Made by a program: the position numbers and the translations under genes. 64,000 nt of DNA from Prorocentrum cordatum (Eukaryota > Sar > Dinophyceae > Prorocentrales > Prorocentraceae): the NCBI GenBank assembly GCA_963575745.1, contig CAUYUJ010014598.1:104001-168000 (forward strand). Direction: 5' to 3'. The notes beneath the pieces were generated by a model. The model did no database searches and was not told where the DNA came from. It saw only the letters and a list, made by a program, of their open reading frames with translations. Shown piece by piece: positions 22,390-33,570 of this stretch (position 1 is its first letter; the number at the start of each line of letters is the position of its first letter).

Positions 22390-23060
22390 AGAGCCCCAAC
22401 ATCGGTCACGCGGAAGAGCTCTCGCGTGACCGATGTTGGGCCCCTCTGTCGGTCACGCGGAAGAGCTCTCGCGTGACCGATGTTGGGCCCCTCTGTGGGC
22501 TCCTCTTGGAGCTCCGAGAGGAGCCAAAGATGGCCCCACGAGGGCCCCGACGAGACCCCAAGAGGACCCAAGCAGGCCCAAGAGGGACCCAAGAGAGCCC
22601 CAGCATAGGTCACGCGGAAGAGCCCTCGCGTGACCGATGTTGAGCCCCTCTTTGGGCTCCTCTTGGAGCTCCAAGAGGGGCCCAAGATGGCCCCACGAGG
22701 GCCCCGAGGGAGCCCCACGTGGGCCCAAGGAGGCCCAAGGAACCCCAAGATGGCCCCAACATCGGTCACGCGGAAGAGCTCTCGCGTGACCGATGTTGGG
22801 CCCCCTCTTTGGGCTCCTCTTGGTGCTCCGAGAGGAGCCCAAGATGGCCCCACGAGGGCCCCGTCGAGACCCCAAGAGGGCCCAAGGAGGCCCAATAGGG
22901 CCCCAAGAGGGCCCCAACATCGGTCACGCGAAAGAGCTCTCGCGTGACCGATGTTGGGCCCCTCTGTGGGCTCCTCTTGGAGCTCCGAGAGGAGCCCAAG
23001 GTGGCCCCACGAGGGCCCCGACGAGCCCCAAGAGAGCCCAAGAGGGCCCCAAGAGCGCCC
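22390..23060. repeat. palindromic satellite with five hairpins
   Basis: CATCGGTCACGCG, a short GAAGAGCTCT-type loop and its reverse complement CGCGTGACCGATG occur at about 22399-22438, 22449-22485, 22601-22642, 22757-22798 and 22914-22955. Between most of them lies a second palindrome (GGCTCCTCTTGGAG / CTCCGAGAGGAGCC) plus GCCCCAAGAGG steps. The last three intervals are about 157 bases. Confidence 0.88.
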
Positions 23061-23084
23061 CAACATCTCCTCTCCTTCCTCCTC

Positions 23085-23160
23085 CTCCCTCCTCTGCATG
23101 TTCCTCCTCCTCCTCCTTCTCATCCTCCTCCTCCTCCTCCTCCTCCTCCTCCTCCTCTCC
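23085..23160. repeat. (TCC)n tract
   Basis: TCC repeats closing the palindromic satellite; no gene. Confidence 0.88.
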
Positions 23161-23399
23161 AGGGGAATGAAAACCAGAGGATAGCTCACGGAGAGCACAA
23201 GCACCCTCTTGTTGCATCCATCTTGGCTTCCAGATGGAGCCCAAGAAGGCCCCAAGGAGGCCCCTCAAGAGGCCCCAGGAGACCCCAGACGTCCAAGGAC
23301 GCCCCCAAGACGCTTCGCGTCACCAATTTCTTCTCGCAACGATTCCTGGGTCTGTGACTCGACAGAACCTAAGCGCGCGCGAAGCGCGCGCGTGGTTCT

Positions 23400-23590
23400 A
23401 GTGTATATGTATGCATGTCTGTATGTGTGTATGTATGTATGTGTGTATGTATGTTTGTATGTATGTATGTATGTATGTATGTGTGTGTATGTATGTATGT
23501 ATGTATGTATGTATGTATGTATGTATGTATGTATGTATGTATGTATGTATGTGTCGATGTATGCATCTATGTTTCTATATAGAATTCCAT

Positions 23591-23623
<33 letters not shown>

Positions 23624-23625
23624 CC
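23400..23625. repeat. (TATG)n and (TA)n tract
   Basis: TATG repeat to about 23560, then AT dinucleotides at 23596-23621. Confidence 0.94.
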
Positions 23626-23699
23626 GGGGGGGGCCGGGCGGGTGCCATATCCCCCCACGGCGGGGTCCCAGCTCCCGGGATTGCCTGGGCCTGCTCCCA

Positions 23700-24220
23700 A
23701 ACACGCCACGACACGCCAAGAGGGCCCTAAAGTCTACCAAGACAGCCCCCAGAGGCCCCAGACACGCCGAAGATTGCCTCAGGACGGCCGACGACGCCGC
23801 CAAAACGCCCCAAGAGCGCCTCAAGAGGCCCTTCCAAGGGCCTCAGAAGCCGAAAATCATTAATTCCCCTATGGTTTTCGAAGCATTTTTGCGCTCTCCC
23901 ATGTTCCGCCTCCCCACGGTCCCGGACGGCGTCAAAGGCTCTTCAGATCGCTGCAACACGGCCGAAGAGGCTCCCAAGAAAGTCCAGAGACGGCCCAGGA
24001 GGCACCCCAGATAATTCAAGAGAGCCTCGAGAGCGCCTCAAGAGAGCCCCAAGAGCGACCCAAGAAGGCCCGAAGAGCGCGACGACCTGAGCGGCTCCTA
24101 GGAAGCCTCCGGAGGCCATCCCAAGAAGCCCCGTGAGGCTCCCAAGAGGCCCCCCGGAAGCCTCAATAGGGCCCCGAAGGAGCCCCCAGGGAAGCCTCCT
24201 GCGGGCCCCCAAGACACCTC
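23700..24220 (+). repeat. degenerate GCCCAAGAG satellite
   Basis: Loose GCCCCAAGA, CCAGAGG and CAAGAGCGCC steps surround an AT-rich island (23860-23895). The architecture matches the 386-bp satellite, but units have drifted beyond clear periodicity. Confidence 0.6.
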
Positions 24221-24224
24221 GGTA

Positions 24225-24711
24225 AATCGTATTTCCCAGATAGCTTTTTCCGGGAACATGATTCCTTGGGCTTCCGCGCACCGCCCGAACCATGCTTTTA
24301 ATAATTTTGCCAACAAGGCCAAAAGGGGCCCCTCGGTAAGCCCCCAGAGGCCCCCCATCTTCAGAGAGCCGAACAAATCATGCTCCCGGAAAGTTTCCCA
24401 GGAACATGATGTTCGGGCTGCCGCCTCTGCCCAGAACATGTTCCATAAAAACCTTCCAGGAAAACAAAAACCGACAGTCCCAAGCAGCGCTACCTGCCGC
24501 CACGTGCGGAATTTCGTCAGGCGCCGAAGCCTCCGAAGGCGCCCAACGACACCCCAAGAAATCATTTTCCCAGGAAGCCTTCCGGGAGCATGATTCCTCA
24601 GGCTTCCGCCCCCGGCCGCAACCATGCGTTCCAAAATGCTTGCTGGGCAGCCCCCAAATGGGCCCTCATAAACGCCATCATGTTACCAGAGAGCTCTCCG
24701 ATAACATGATT
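24225..24711. repeat. four diverged hairpin units (AATCATG...CATGATT)
   Basis: Palindromes of the form AATCATGTTCCCGG...CCGGGAACATGATT occur at about 24225-24263, 24375-24412, 24559-24594 and 24676-24711. Three of the four are followed by a CAGGCTTCCGC-like phrase, and spacing is 117-184 bases. Frames across them show no protein motif. Confidence 0.68.
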
Positions 24712-24809
24712 ACTCAGGCTTCCGCTCCCCGCACACAACATCTGTCCCAAAGCGCATGTCAAGAAGGACTCGACTGGGCCCTCAAGTACTTTCCTAGGAG
24801 TCCCACAAG

Positions 24810-25001
24810 ATGCTGATGATGACAATGATGATGACAAAGGTGAAGATGATGATGGTGCTGGTGATCGTGATGGTTGTGATGATGCTGACGACGATATCCG
24901 CGACCACGCTGAGGATGCTGAGGATGAGGATGTCTGATGCGGAGAATAGTGATGGTGTGGATGTTGATGTTCACGATGATGGTGATGATGCTGATGATGA
25001 T

Positions 25002-25032
<31 letters not shown>

Positions 25033-25870
25033 GTGGTGATGTTGCTGCTGATGATGATGCCGATGTTGGTGTGTGTGTATATGCAAACGTATATGCATAT
25101 GCACATGTATAGGAATGTATAGATGGACGTTTATGTGTATCCGTATGTCTGTGAACATGTATGTGTGTGTGCATGCGTAGACATAATTATACGTATATGG
25201 TTACGTACATGTATCTGTATACTAATATGAGATGATGATGTTTATGTGTATGTGCAGAGTATGTGTATGTATATGTATATGTAGATGCCTGATCAGATGT
25301 ATACGTATATGTATGTGTATAGGCGTGTGTGTATGTATGTGTATGTATATATGTGGTTGTGTATGTATCTGTATATGCACCTGCAGATGCGCCCATGCAT
25401 GCAGGTATGCATGTATGCGTGCATGCATGATTGCATGCATGCCTGGATGTATGTATGCATACATATAAGTATACGTGTATGCATGTACGTACGTATGTGT
25501 GTATGCACGGATGCATGCATGTATTGTTGCATGGATGTTCGTATGTGTACAGAGTTAGACCCACGTATCTATACATATATATATATATACATATATGTAT
25601 AACCATATTTGCATGTCTAATATCGGTGTATCTCTATGTCTACACCTATGTCTCTACATGTATGTATAAGTATGTGTATATATGTATGTATGTATGCATA
25701 TATACGAATTTATGCTTATGGTCAAGCGTACGTGTGTATACGTATGTGTATATATACAGAATTGTATACACACACGTATTCCATATATATGTGTGTAGTT
25801 GTGTGTATATACATATATATATATAGATGCATGTACATAGATAAGTGTATATATGTATATTTATACACAC
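24810..25870. repeat. (GAT)n then (TATG)/(TGTA)n tract
   Basis: GATGATGAT repeats to about 25060, then TGTATG, CATGCATG and TATA repeats to 25870. Poly-Met/Asp, poly-His and His-Thr-Tyr frames are artefacts. Confidence 0.92.
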
Positions 25871-26039
25871 ACACACCTGGGCACCAGGCGGGGGGAGCCA
25901 GGACGGGGCCCTCGACAGTGCATGGGAGGTCCCGGGGTTCTGGGGGCTCTGCCGGGGCGCCGGGGGCTCTTTTAAATCGAGCGAAGACGGCCCCAGATCG
26001 CCAGGAATGGCGCTCCCAGAATGCGAAAACTACCAATGA

Positions 26040-26720
26040 CGGCCCGAGAGTATCCCATAATTAGGACGTGACTGTCCAAGAGGCCCCCAAGACGCCCCAG
26101 GATGCCTCCAAGATGCCTCCCATGGAGCCCCAAGAGGCAACAATCATTGACTTCCAATGGTTTTATGAAGGATCTTCGAGTTCTCGCCTTTTCAGTTTCC
26201 AGACGCTCCACGACGGTCCAAGAGGCCCCAATGTCCGCTCCAAGACAGCCCCAGAGGCCTCGAATACGGCAACAAAACAGCCCAAGAGGGCCCCGAGACG
26301 TCCCCAAGACGGCGCCAGAGGCGCCCAAGACGGCCCGAGAGGGCACCAAGACGGTCCCAAGAGGGGCCAAGAGAGGTAACACGAAACGGAAAATCCGAGC
26401 CTTCCACCCCGAGAGGCTCTCAGGAGGCCCCGAGAAGCTCCCAAGAGTCCCCAAGAGGGCCCAAGAAGCTCACCAGGGGACCGAAGAGGTTCTACGAGGC
26501 CTCCCACGAAGGCCCCAAGAGGCAAAAATCATGTCTGGCCAACGGTTTTTGATTGATTTTCGAGGTTTCAGCCTTTGGGCATCGGCATCCCGACGCTCCA
26601 AGACGGGCCAAGAGGCCTTCAAGATCGCTCCAAAAGAGCCGAAGAGGCTTCCAACAGGGCCCCAAGACGGCCCACAGGGCCCCAAGACGGTGCCTCAGGC
26701 GCACGAGGCGGCCAAAGGAA
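26040..26720 (+). repeat. diverged GCCCAAGAG satellite units
   Basis: Two units with AT-rich islands (26150-26200 and 26530-26575) and GCCCCAAGACGG steps. CGAAACGGAAAATCCGAGCC at about 26381 corresponds to the CGAACCGCAAGCTCGAGCCT motif of the 386-bp units. Confidence 0.65.
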
Positions 26721-26747
26721 CAGTAGGTACTTTTGGGCTCCTCCTCC

Positions 26748-27640
26748 CGATCGCTTTTAGGCGCCTTCCTACTTCAATGATCGAGTGGGTGTCCCTGTTC
26801 CAGCCTCTTCCGGAAGCGGGCGTGGCTCCCGCGGCACCCCCCTCGGTTGCAGAGCCCCCCCTTTATCGGGCGGCGGCCCCAGTCGGGTTGTCTCATGGCC
26901 AGCCGACCTAGGTCGTTGCAAGTAGGTGCACGCCTGTCGTAGAAAAGTAGGCTTAAGTCTGGCATGTGGCATGCCCACATTCCTCCTGTAGAGGGACATG
27001 CCGCATGTCCCTCTACAGGGGGAGTGTTCAAAAACATGGAAAACATAGTTTGGGGACTAATGTTCGATGGTGTGTTGCCTATGTTTGAACATATGTTGAC
27101 TATGTATCAATTTGTTCTCCCAAAACCAGCCTGTAGGAGGACGTGCCCGACCTGAATGTAGGTACCTTCCGATCTGCTTTGGGCGCCTTCCTGCTTCAAT
27201 TATCGAGTGGGTGTACCTCTTCCTGCCTCATCGACTGGGCGTGGCTCCCGCGCCCCCCCCCCAGCTGCAGAGCCCCCCCTAGGGGGCGGCGGCCCTAGCC
27301 AGGCTCTCATGGCCAGTCGACCTGGGTTGTTGCAAGTAGGTGTATGCCAGTCGTAGAAAAGCAGATACCTTTCAGTAGCGAATCATGGGAGCCTGGTGCA
27401 CCCTCGCAAAGCCGGCAGGATTTTATGGGAGGTTCCCATGAGTTGCCACCGAAGTATGGTTGGATCCTCTCATTCCAATCTACTTTAGGCGCCGTCCTAC
27501 TTCAATGATCGAGTGGGTGTCCCTCTTCCTGCCTCTTCAGGGGGTGGGCGGAAGCCCAATCTAATTCCAACGCCTTCCTACCTCATGCTTCTACCCACCT
27601 CTTCTGACCGACGGGTAAACTGCCTCCCTACTTCAAGCAA
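26748..27640 (+). repeat. ~190-bp tandem repeat split by a TIR element
   Basis: GGCGCCTTCCTACTTCAATG with ATCGAGTGGGTGTCC starts copies near 26748, 27169 and 27474. The first two continue in parallel through GGCGTGGCTCCCGCG, GCAGAGCCCCCC, CTCATGGCCAG and GTCGTAGAAAAG. Weaker echoes (CCAATCTACTT, CCGCCTTC, ACTTCA) continue to about 28580. The TIR element at 26945-27162 sits between copies 1 and 2. Confidence 0.78.
26945..27162. mobile_element. TTAAGTC-type TIR element, copy 2, in a tandem repeat
   Basis: The element (26953-27154) starts TTAAGTCTGGCATGT and ends CGTGCCCGACCTGA. It is flanked by AAGTAGGC and ATGTAGGT (6 of 8 match). The second copy of the surrounding tandem repeat has AAGCAGAT at the corresponding place (near 27361), an apparent empty site. 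The left end holds an extra palindrome (CCTGTAGAGGGACATG..CATGTCCCTCTACAGG), as if two ends lie back to back. No coding capacity. Confidence 0.65.
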
Positions 27641-27699
27641 ACATACGTGTGTTGCTGTTGTTTGTGATTCTTAGGGCGGGCTCGAACCCAATCTACTTT

Positions 27700-28570
27700 A
27701 TCCGCCTTCAGACGTCATGCTTCTACGTGCAGATCTGAGGCCACACCACCATTTCGGGAACCCCAGATGAGGAGGTGGAGGTGGAGGCGGAGGCGGGGGC
27801 GGACTTGAAGGAGGGGGAGGAGGAGTTGGAGGTGGAGGAAGAGGTTGTTCACGCCCAGGGCCGTCACGAGTGCGCGAAGGTTTCCGCGGCTCGCGATTCG
27901 CGAGTACTCGTCCTCATCGTCCTCGTCCTCCTCTTCTCCCCCAGACGGGGGGGGCGGCGCGAGAGCGCGAAGTCCTTCCGCGAAGCGCGCAGGCGCGCTT
28001 GCGGTTGCCCTTCGGATCCCGGCCCGCGCAGCAGGCCGCCGCCCTGCCACCGCAGAGGGGGCCCGTCCCAGCCCGGGCGCGCCCCGGGCGCCCCGCCCTG
28101 CCCAGCCCCGCCGCCGCCGAGGCGCCGACATCCTGCTCAACAGCGACTCCACGCCCGAGACCGGGGAGGCGATCGCTCCCCCGCGGGGAGCCATGAGACG
28201 GGGGTCGACGCAGAGCGGGGGTCCGCCAGAGCCCAGGGTCGCACCTGATCAGGGCTTGGGCGCAGGGTCCTGCAGGATCCTGGCCGGATCCTGCAGGATT
28301 GACCCGGGCTTGGGCGCAGGATCTCGCAGGGTGCTGCAAGGCCGGACTGGTCAGGAGATCCCCGACCCTGGCCCCCCATCCTCGAGGCCTCCCAGGTGGC
28401 ATCAGAGGGCGCGCCGGTCGTTGAAAGAACGTGCTTCTGGATTCCCAGAGCCCAATCTGCTTCAAGTGCCTTCCTGCTTCAAGGATAGATCTGTTTTTGC
28501 TTTGTGTTGTGTCATTTTCTCGGAGGGGGGGCCTGGACCCAATCTATTTCATCCGCCTTCCTACTTCACG
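27700..28570. other. gene-free GC-rich stretch
   Basis: GGA-like patch at 27770-27840 and GGGCTTGGGCGCAGG / TCCTGCAGGAT short repeats at 28255-28350. Frames of up to 243 codons (27845-28576, +) are Ala/Arg/Pro-rich and without recognisable motifs. Confidence 0.45.
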
Positions 28571-30160
28571 GTTTGACCTACTTCTTCTGGCTAATGTGTA
28601 GATTGGTCGGAGGATCGCGCCAGTCTCAAGGCCTCTCGGAGGCATGGCAGAAGCTATCTTGACCTATCTAGTGGAAGATTGTGCCATAGCAGAGGGCGTG
28701 TTGGGCCCATATTGGACGCTGCTATAGACTCTCCACCCCGTCCAGGATCAGGTGAGAGGGGACGCGGAGGGGGCAACCCCTCCCGAAGGGGAAGAAGAGG
28801 GATGGAAGACTGAACTCCCTAAACCAACTACGCCCAGAGGGCTGGTTTGACGAGGCAGCCTCGCTCTGCGTATCTTCCCTTCGGGCGAGGCCGGCGGGAT
28901 GGAGTTTGCCTCGGCATGTGCGCGAAGCCTGACATGCCAAAGCCGCACCTGTGCTTGGATAGCGCGCGTCCGATAACCCCCAACAGAAGACGGACAAGAT
29001 CTTCGGCACCATACTCTTACGTGCGATCTGCCAGTGGCCGCGCGTGCATGCCGAGACACTGCACCAGGTTGGTCGCACGTCTACAGTGACCCATGGCCAC
29101 GCCATACAAGCGCCTTCATTGTCGAGGCTGCGATTGAGTCGATCCATACAGCGAGCGGCTCCCACACGGCCTCTCCACGAACATGGGCACCCTGCAGCGA
29201 GAGGCTCGGCGTTCTGTTTCGATAAGACGTGGTCTTGACGGCAAGATACCGTTGGTACGAGGAATGATGTCCAAATCCGCGAAGCGACAGCCACGCTGCT
29301 CTTACCCATGCATGGTCGTGCATTATGGCACTTTGTTCGTTCTACACATGTTTCGGGATCATTTTGTTGGTTCCGCACTTTGTTCAAATCCCCGTCATCT
29401 TGCCGCCACCTTCATCCCCATCGCTATCGTCGTAGTTATAATCATCGTCGTTATCATTTGTGCTCTTCTACAGCCAGGCACACAAACGCTTTCTTCACTG
29501 CCGAGCTGTTGCATGCATCCCTCTGTATACCATTCCTGGGCCACGAACGTCGAATTGCACAAGTCCGTTCGGCGAACATTTCCGCATACGTACATACTTC
29601 TCCCCCCTTCGACGCCATGGTGCAAAGGCACTCGCGGGCTCAAAGCCGGCTGGGCGCGCTGGTGATGGATTGCCATCTCCGCATTGAGGCGGCCGCCGAA
29701 CGAGAACCAAGCAAGAGTGGAAGAGATGAAGCGAACGAGAACGGCTAAACCAGGCGTGCTCATACCCAGAACGCCGACGTCATGTTTTCCCGAAACAGTG
29801 TGCCTCTAAGGGTCATCTATATATATATATATATATGTCAGAGGAACGGAGTACGGGGATCGCCAGATCTGGAATCGGTGGTGCGCTTTGGTCTCCCGTG
29901 GGTCCAGTGTTGTCCCATGGTATCCCGTGGCCTCCCACCGACTTGCATCGTTAGTATTAGTATCAGGAGTACGATCAGCACTGTATCAGTATTCGTTGAG
30001 GGCACTCGCATTCGTAATCGAGTTCCTGTTCGTTGTACTCCTCTACGAACATCGTTGAGGTTAGGTCACTTTAGGTGTCTCCGTCGGGGCCCCTCATCTC
30101 TTGTCCATGCTCAAGACTGCTCATGGTATTCGACCTTCAGGGTGTACTTTTTACAATGTG
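28571..30160. other. gene-free, mostly unique sequence
   Basis: Low-repetition DNA with frames of up to 221 codons on the minus strand (28722-29387) and 160 on the plus strand, none with a motif I can name. A TA dinucleotide run lies at 29817-29836. Confidence 0.45.
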
Positions 30161-30164
30161 GGCC

Positions 30165-31080
30165 CTCGTGAACGTGAGCCCCGGATATCTGAAAGAGCGT
30201 GTTCTACCGCTGCTGGCGGAAAACCGGGGGAGTCACTACCAGTTCGAACCCCTCCCTCCCCCCCCCCCTCCGGAAAACCGGGGGGGGTCACTACCAGTTC
30301 GAACCCCTCCCCCCCCCCCCAGTTCATCATGAAAAGGGGGGGGGTCACTACCGGTTCGAACCCCCCTCCCCCCCCCTCCTCGAACTCGAAAACCGGGGGG
30401 GGTCACTACCGGTTCGAACCCCCCCCCCTCGAAAACTGAGGGGGGGTGCGGACAGTGGTGGGGACGGTGGTGGTGGGGACAGTGGTGAGGGGACAGCGGG
30501 ACAGTGGTGGGGACAGTGGGACAGTGGTGGGGACGGTAGTGGTGGGGACAATGGTGAGGACAATGGTGGGAACAGTGGGGACAGTGGGACAGTGGTGGGG
30601 ACGGTGGTGGTGGGGGACAGTGGTGTGGGGACAGTGGGAATGTGGTGGAAACAGTAGGACAGTGGAGGGTACAGTGGTGGTGGGGACAGTGGTGAAGGCG
30701 GTGGCGAGGACGGCGGTGGGACAATGGGACAGAGGTACAGTGGGGACAGTGGTGGGGACAGTGGGGGGGACAGTGGTGGGAACAGTGGGACAGCTCAATG
30801 GTTCAAACCGGTAGTGACCCCCCCCTCCGGTTTTCGAGGGGGGGGGGAGGGGTTCGAACCGGTAGTGACCCCCCCCGGTTTTCGAGTTCGAGGGGGGGGG
30901 GGAGGGGTTAGGGGAGGGGGGGGTTTTGCTTGGGGAAGGGGGGGGAGGGGTTCCAGCAGGGTGGGGGGATTTTCGGAGGTGCGGGGGGGGACCCCCGGGT
31001 TCCGGAGGAAAAGGGCGGCAATTTTCCACGGTAAAGCGGCGGTGGATCACGCTCTCTCGGATATCTGGACCCTCACCTTT
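30165..31080. mobile_element. ~900-bp fold-back structure with minisatellite centre
   Basis: Outer arms: GTGAGCCCCGGATATCTGAA..GAGCGTG (30173-30202) pairs with the reverse complement of CACGCTCTCTCGGATATCTG..CCCTCAC (31048-31077). Inner arms: repeated GGTCACTACCGGTTCGAACC blocks with C-runs (30230-30430, about four) face repeated GGTTCGAACCGGTAGTGACC blocks with G-runs (30800-30890, about two). The centre (30440-30790) is a GTGGTGGGGACAGTGGGACA minisatellite. No coding capacity. A fold-back transposon or a hairpin-mediated rearrangement are both possible. Confidence 0.6.
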
Positions 31081-33230
31081 GGCACCAGTGGTTCGTCCCA
31101 GATGCTTGCTCCCCTGCTATAGCGTTTCGCTGAAGGGTTCCACGCGTGGTAAAACAAACAGATCGAAACATCCCACAGTGGGGGGGATGGAAGACCCTGG
31201 ACCGCCCTGGTCCGGCAGCCGTTTCGCCAGATGGGCTTCCCCTCGATGGATTCAAGCATGGCGTTCTCGCCTCGCCGCTGGCTGCATGTCTGGGCCCGGG
31301 CGGCCACCACCCCGCGCAAACACATGCACCGAGGCACACGTGACCGTGCTCTCGCCCGAGTGCCCTCCATGTTTGGCCTCGGACGGCCACGGCCCCGGGC
31401 ACAAGAGCAGACTGAGGTGCACCTGGCCGTGCTCTCACCCCCGTCCCAGCTGCAGCGCTTCCCCTCGGAACCCTTCCAGGGATACGTAGGACTGCACGCT
31501 CGGCCTCCTGCTCCTCGACCTGCCTCCTTGCCCTCCGTGCTGTTCGGGTGCCTTGCTGGGTCATCATTCTCCCAACAACGTGGACCCCCGACAGCGCGGA
31601 CCCCTGGAGATGTGGACCCTTCTCCTAGGGACAAGTTTTTCGTATCGGCCCGTCGTTCGACGGTCCCGTAGGCCCCAGTGGCGCCCCCAGAGGCTGAACA
31701 TCGCGCCCCTCCCCCGTCGTGATGAAACCCCCCGCTGTGATTGCGACGCTACTCGAGGAGGTCTGGGTCAGCACACGCCGCCGACGTGCGCGCCCCGAGG
31801 TGTCGGTGCAGGACGCGCGGGAGTCCTTGCAGAGGTGGCTGGACAACCTTGTGGACGCGCAGGGCCACAGGCCGCGGCCCTCCGCCGCGGCATCGTGGTC
31901 GGGGAGTGGGCGGAGGCCAGGGGGCAGGATGGCTCGGGGGAGGTGGATTGGGGGAAGGGGGGGGGGCGGGCAGGAGGTGGAGGTGGGGAAGGGGGAGCAG
32001 GAGGAGGAGGAGGAGTGCCCAGTACGCTATAGGCTTTGAGGGCACCTAGAACCCATCTTTAAGGATGAGGCGACCATCAGAACCCTGGTCAGGGTGGTTG
32101 CGGTTTCCACTCACCCGCTGCCCAAAGCAGCATGCCCATGCAGAAAGGGAGTTGCAAGGGCTCTAGGAGGTCTCATGCTTCAAGTCTTGAGTATGGCAGA
32201 AACCAGCCCTTTGAGTCAAATGGTTTCCGGGGATCTTAACGCATGGGGGATGAGTGTTATGAATGGGCGAGGTGGCCACTAACGTGGTACGTCCCCCACG
32301 ATCTCCCCCCTCATCTCAGGGGGGCGGGGGGCACCGCGCTCTCGGCGGCGAACAAAATATGATCCTTCCCGCGTCGGTCTTGGATCCCCCGGCCGGCGCC
32401 CGTGGAGTCTTCCACAGGCACGGCCAGAAAGCAGCCCCGCCCCGCAGATGCAACGCAGGTAGCAGACGCACGAGAACGGGAGGGGACGGGAGAGGCGGCC
32501 GCCCATGCGGACGTCGTGCCGCCGACGCATTTGTACCGTTTATGGCCCATAAAGTTGCAATCATTCTTGAACCGGCATTGCAGCAGGGACGCGCATCAAG
32601 TATCGACGGATTTTCTTCAAGGTGCCCTGGGTCTCGTTGCTCCGCGCGCGTTGCGGTGACTTCCCGCGGCCGTTGCGAAGACGTTGCTGCGTTGAGGGTG
32701 CGTTGGGTCCCGCCCCCACTTGCATCCCGCGCGGGTTTCCAGGGCCTGGCGTCTTGCGAGGGTGTCTGGCGGCCGCGTCCACACTGCACTCTGTTCGGAT
32801 ATAGCCAGGCCCCCAGGGAAGGGGACCCAGTTCGTAGTAGGGCCCCGGAGCCCCTACATGGGCCAGAATCACCAAATCAGGTCTGCCGTAGCCAGTGTTT
32901 TTTCCGGGTGGCGGCAATTCCGGTGAGTGGAACGGGGGGCGGGGGGGGTCCCCCAGCAATCCCATCAAGCCCAGTCCTGCCAACGCCCGATCCGTGGCCA
33001 CCGTCGCCGTGGCTTCTCGTCAGGCAGCGGGTGCTCCCCGAGCTCAAGGCCGAGCTGCTGCGGGTGTGGGACGACGCCGCCGAGGACGGGCGCCGCCCTC
33101 GGGGCGCAGCTCGGGGCACCCCGAGGGCGCGTCCTCTGTCCGAGCCCCGCGGGGCCCCATCTCCCTCACCCCTCCTCCAGGAAGGAGGGAGGCAGGGGGG
33201 CAACGAGGGTGCGAGGGAGCGAGGGAACGA
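31081..33230. other. gene-free stretch
   Basis: Mixed GC-rich sequence. A short direct duplication of a GGCCACC/GTGCTCTC-containing phrase occurs around 31290-31430. Long frames (for example 32263-33678) gain most of their length from the GGA tract that follows. No domain recognised. Confidence 0.4.
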
Positions 33231-33234
33231 GGAA

Positions 33235-33570
33235 GCGCAGGAGGAGGAGGAGGAGGAGGAGGAGGAGCAAGAGGAGGAGGAGGAAGAGGAGAGGGAGGAG
33301 GAGGAGGAGGAGGAGGAGGAGGAGGAGGAGGACGAGGACGAGGAGGAGGAGGAGGAGGAGGAGGAGGAGGAGGAGGTGGAGGAGCAAGAGGAGGAGGAGG
33401 AGGAGGAGAGGGAGGAGGAGGAGGAGGAAGAGGGGAGGAGGAGCAAGAGGAGGAGGAGGAGGAGAGGGAGGAGGAGGAGGAGGAGGAGGAGGAGGAGGAG
33501 GAGGAGGAGGAGGAGGAAGAGGAGGAGGAGGAGCAAGAGGAGGAGGAGGAGGAGGAGGAGGAGGAAGGCC
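33235..33570. repeat. (GGA)n tract bordering a LINE
   Basis: Uninterrupted GGA/GAG repeats of about 335 bases. The retroelement similarity starts within about 20 bases of its 3' end. Confidence 0.93.

Noticed and set aside
22390-22960. CRISPR-like spacing of palindromic repeats
   Set aside because: Intervals are 50-157 bases, themselves repetitive and palindromic, and there is no cas gene; the setting is eukaryotic satellite DNA.
27845-28576. 243-codon Ala/Pro/Arg-rich frame
   Set aside because: Composition matches GC-rich noncoding DNA here, overlapping frames on both strands are equally open, and no motif is visible.
28722-29387. 221-codon minus-strand frame in unique DNA
   Set aside because: Cys/Trp/Arg-rich with no recognisable domain and an overlapping plus-strand frame of similar quality; not enough to call a gene.
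30290-30430. GGTTCGAACCC motifs resembling tRNA B boxes
   Set aside because: They are part of a short repeat with C-runs. No A box, acceptor stem or cloverleaf can be drawn.
32880-32900. CCGTAGCCA resembling the start of the dinoflagellate spliced leader
   Set aside because: Only nine bases match before the sequence diverges; expected by chance in 64 kb.
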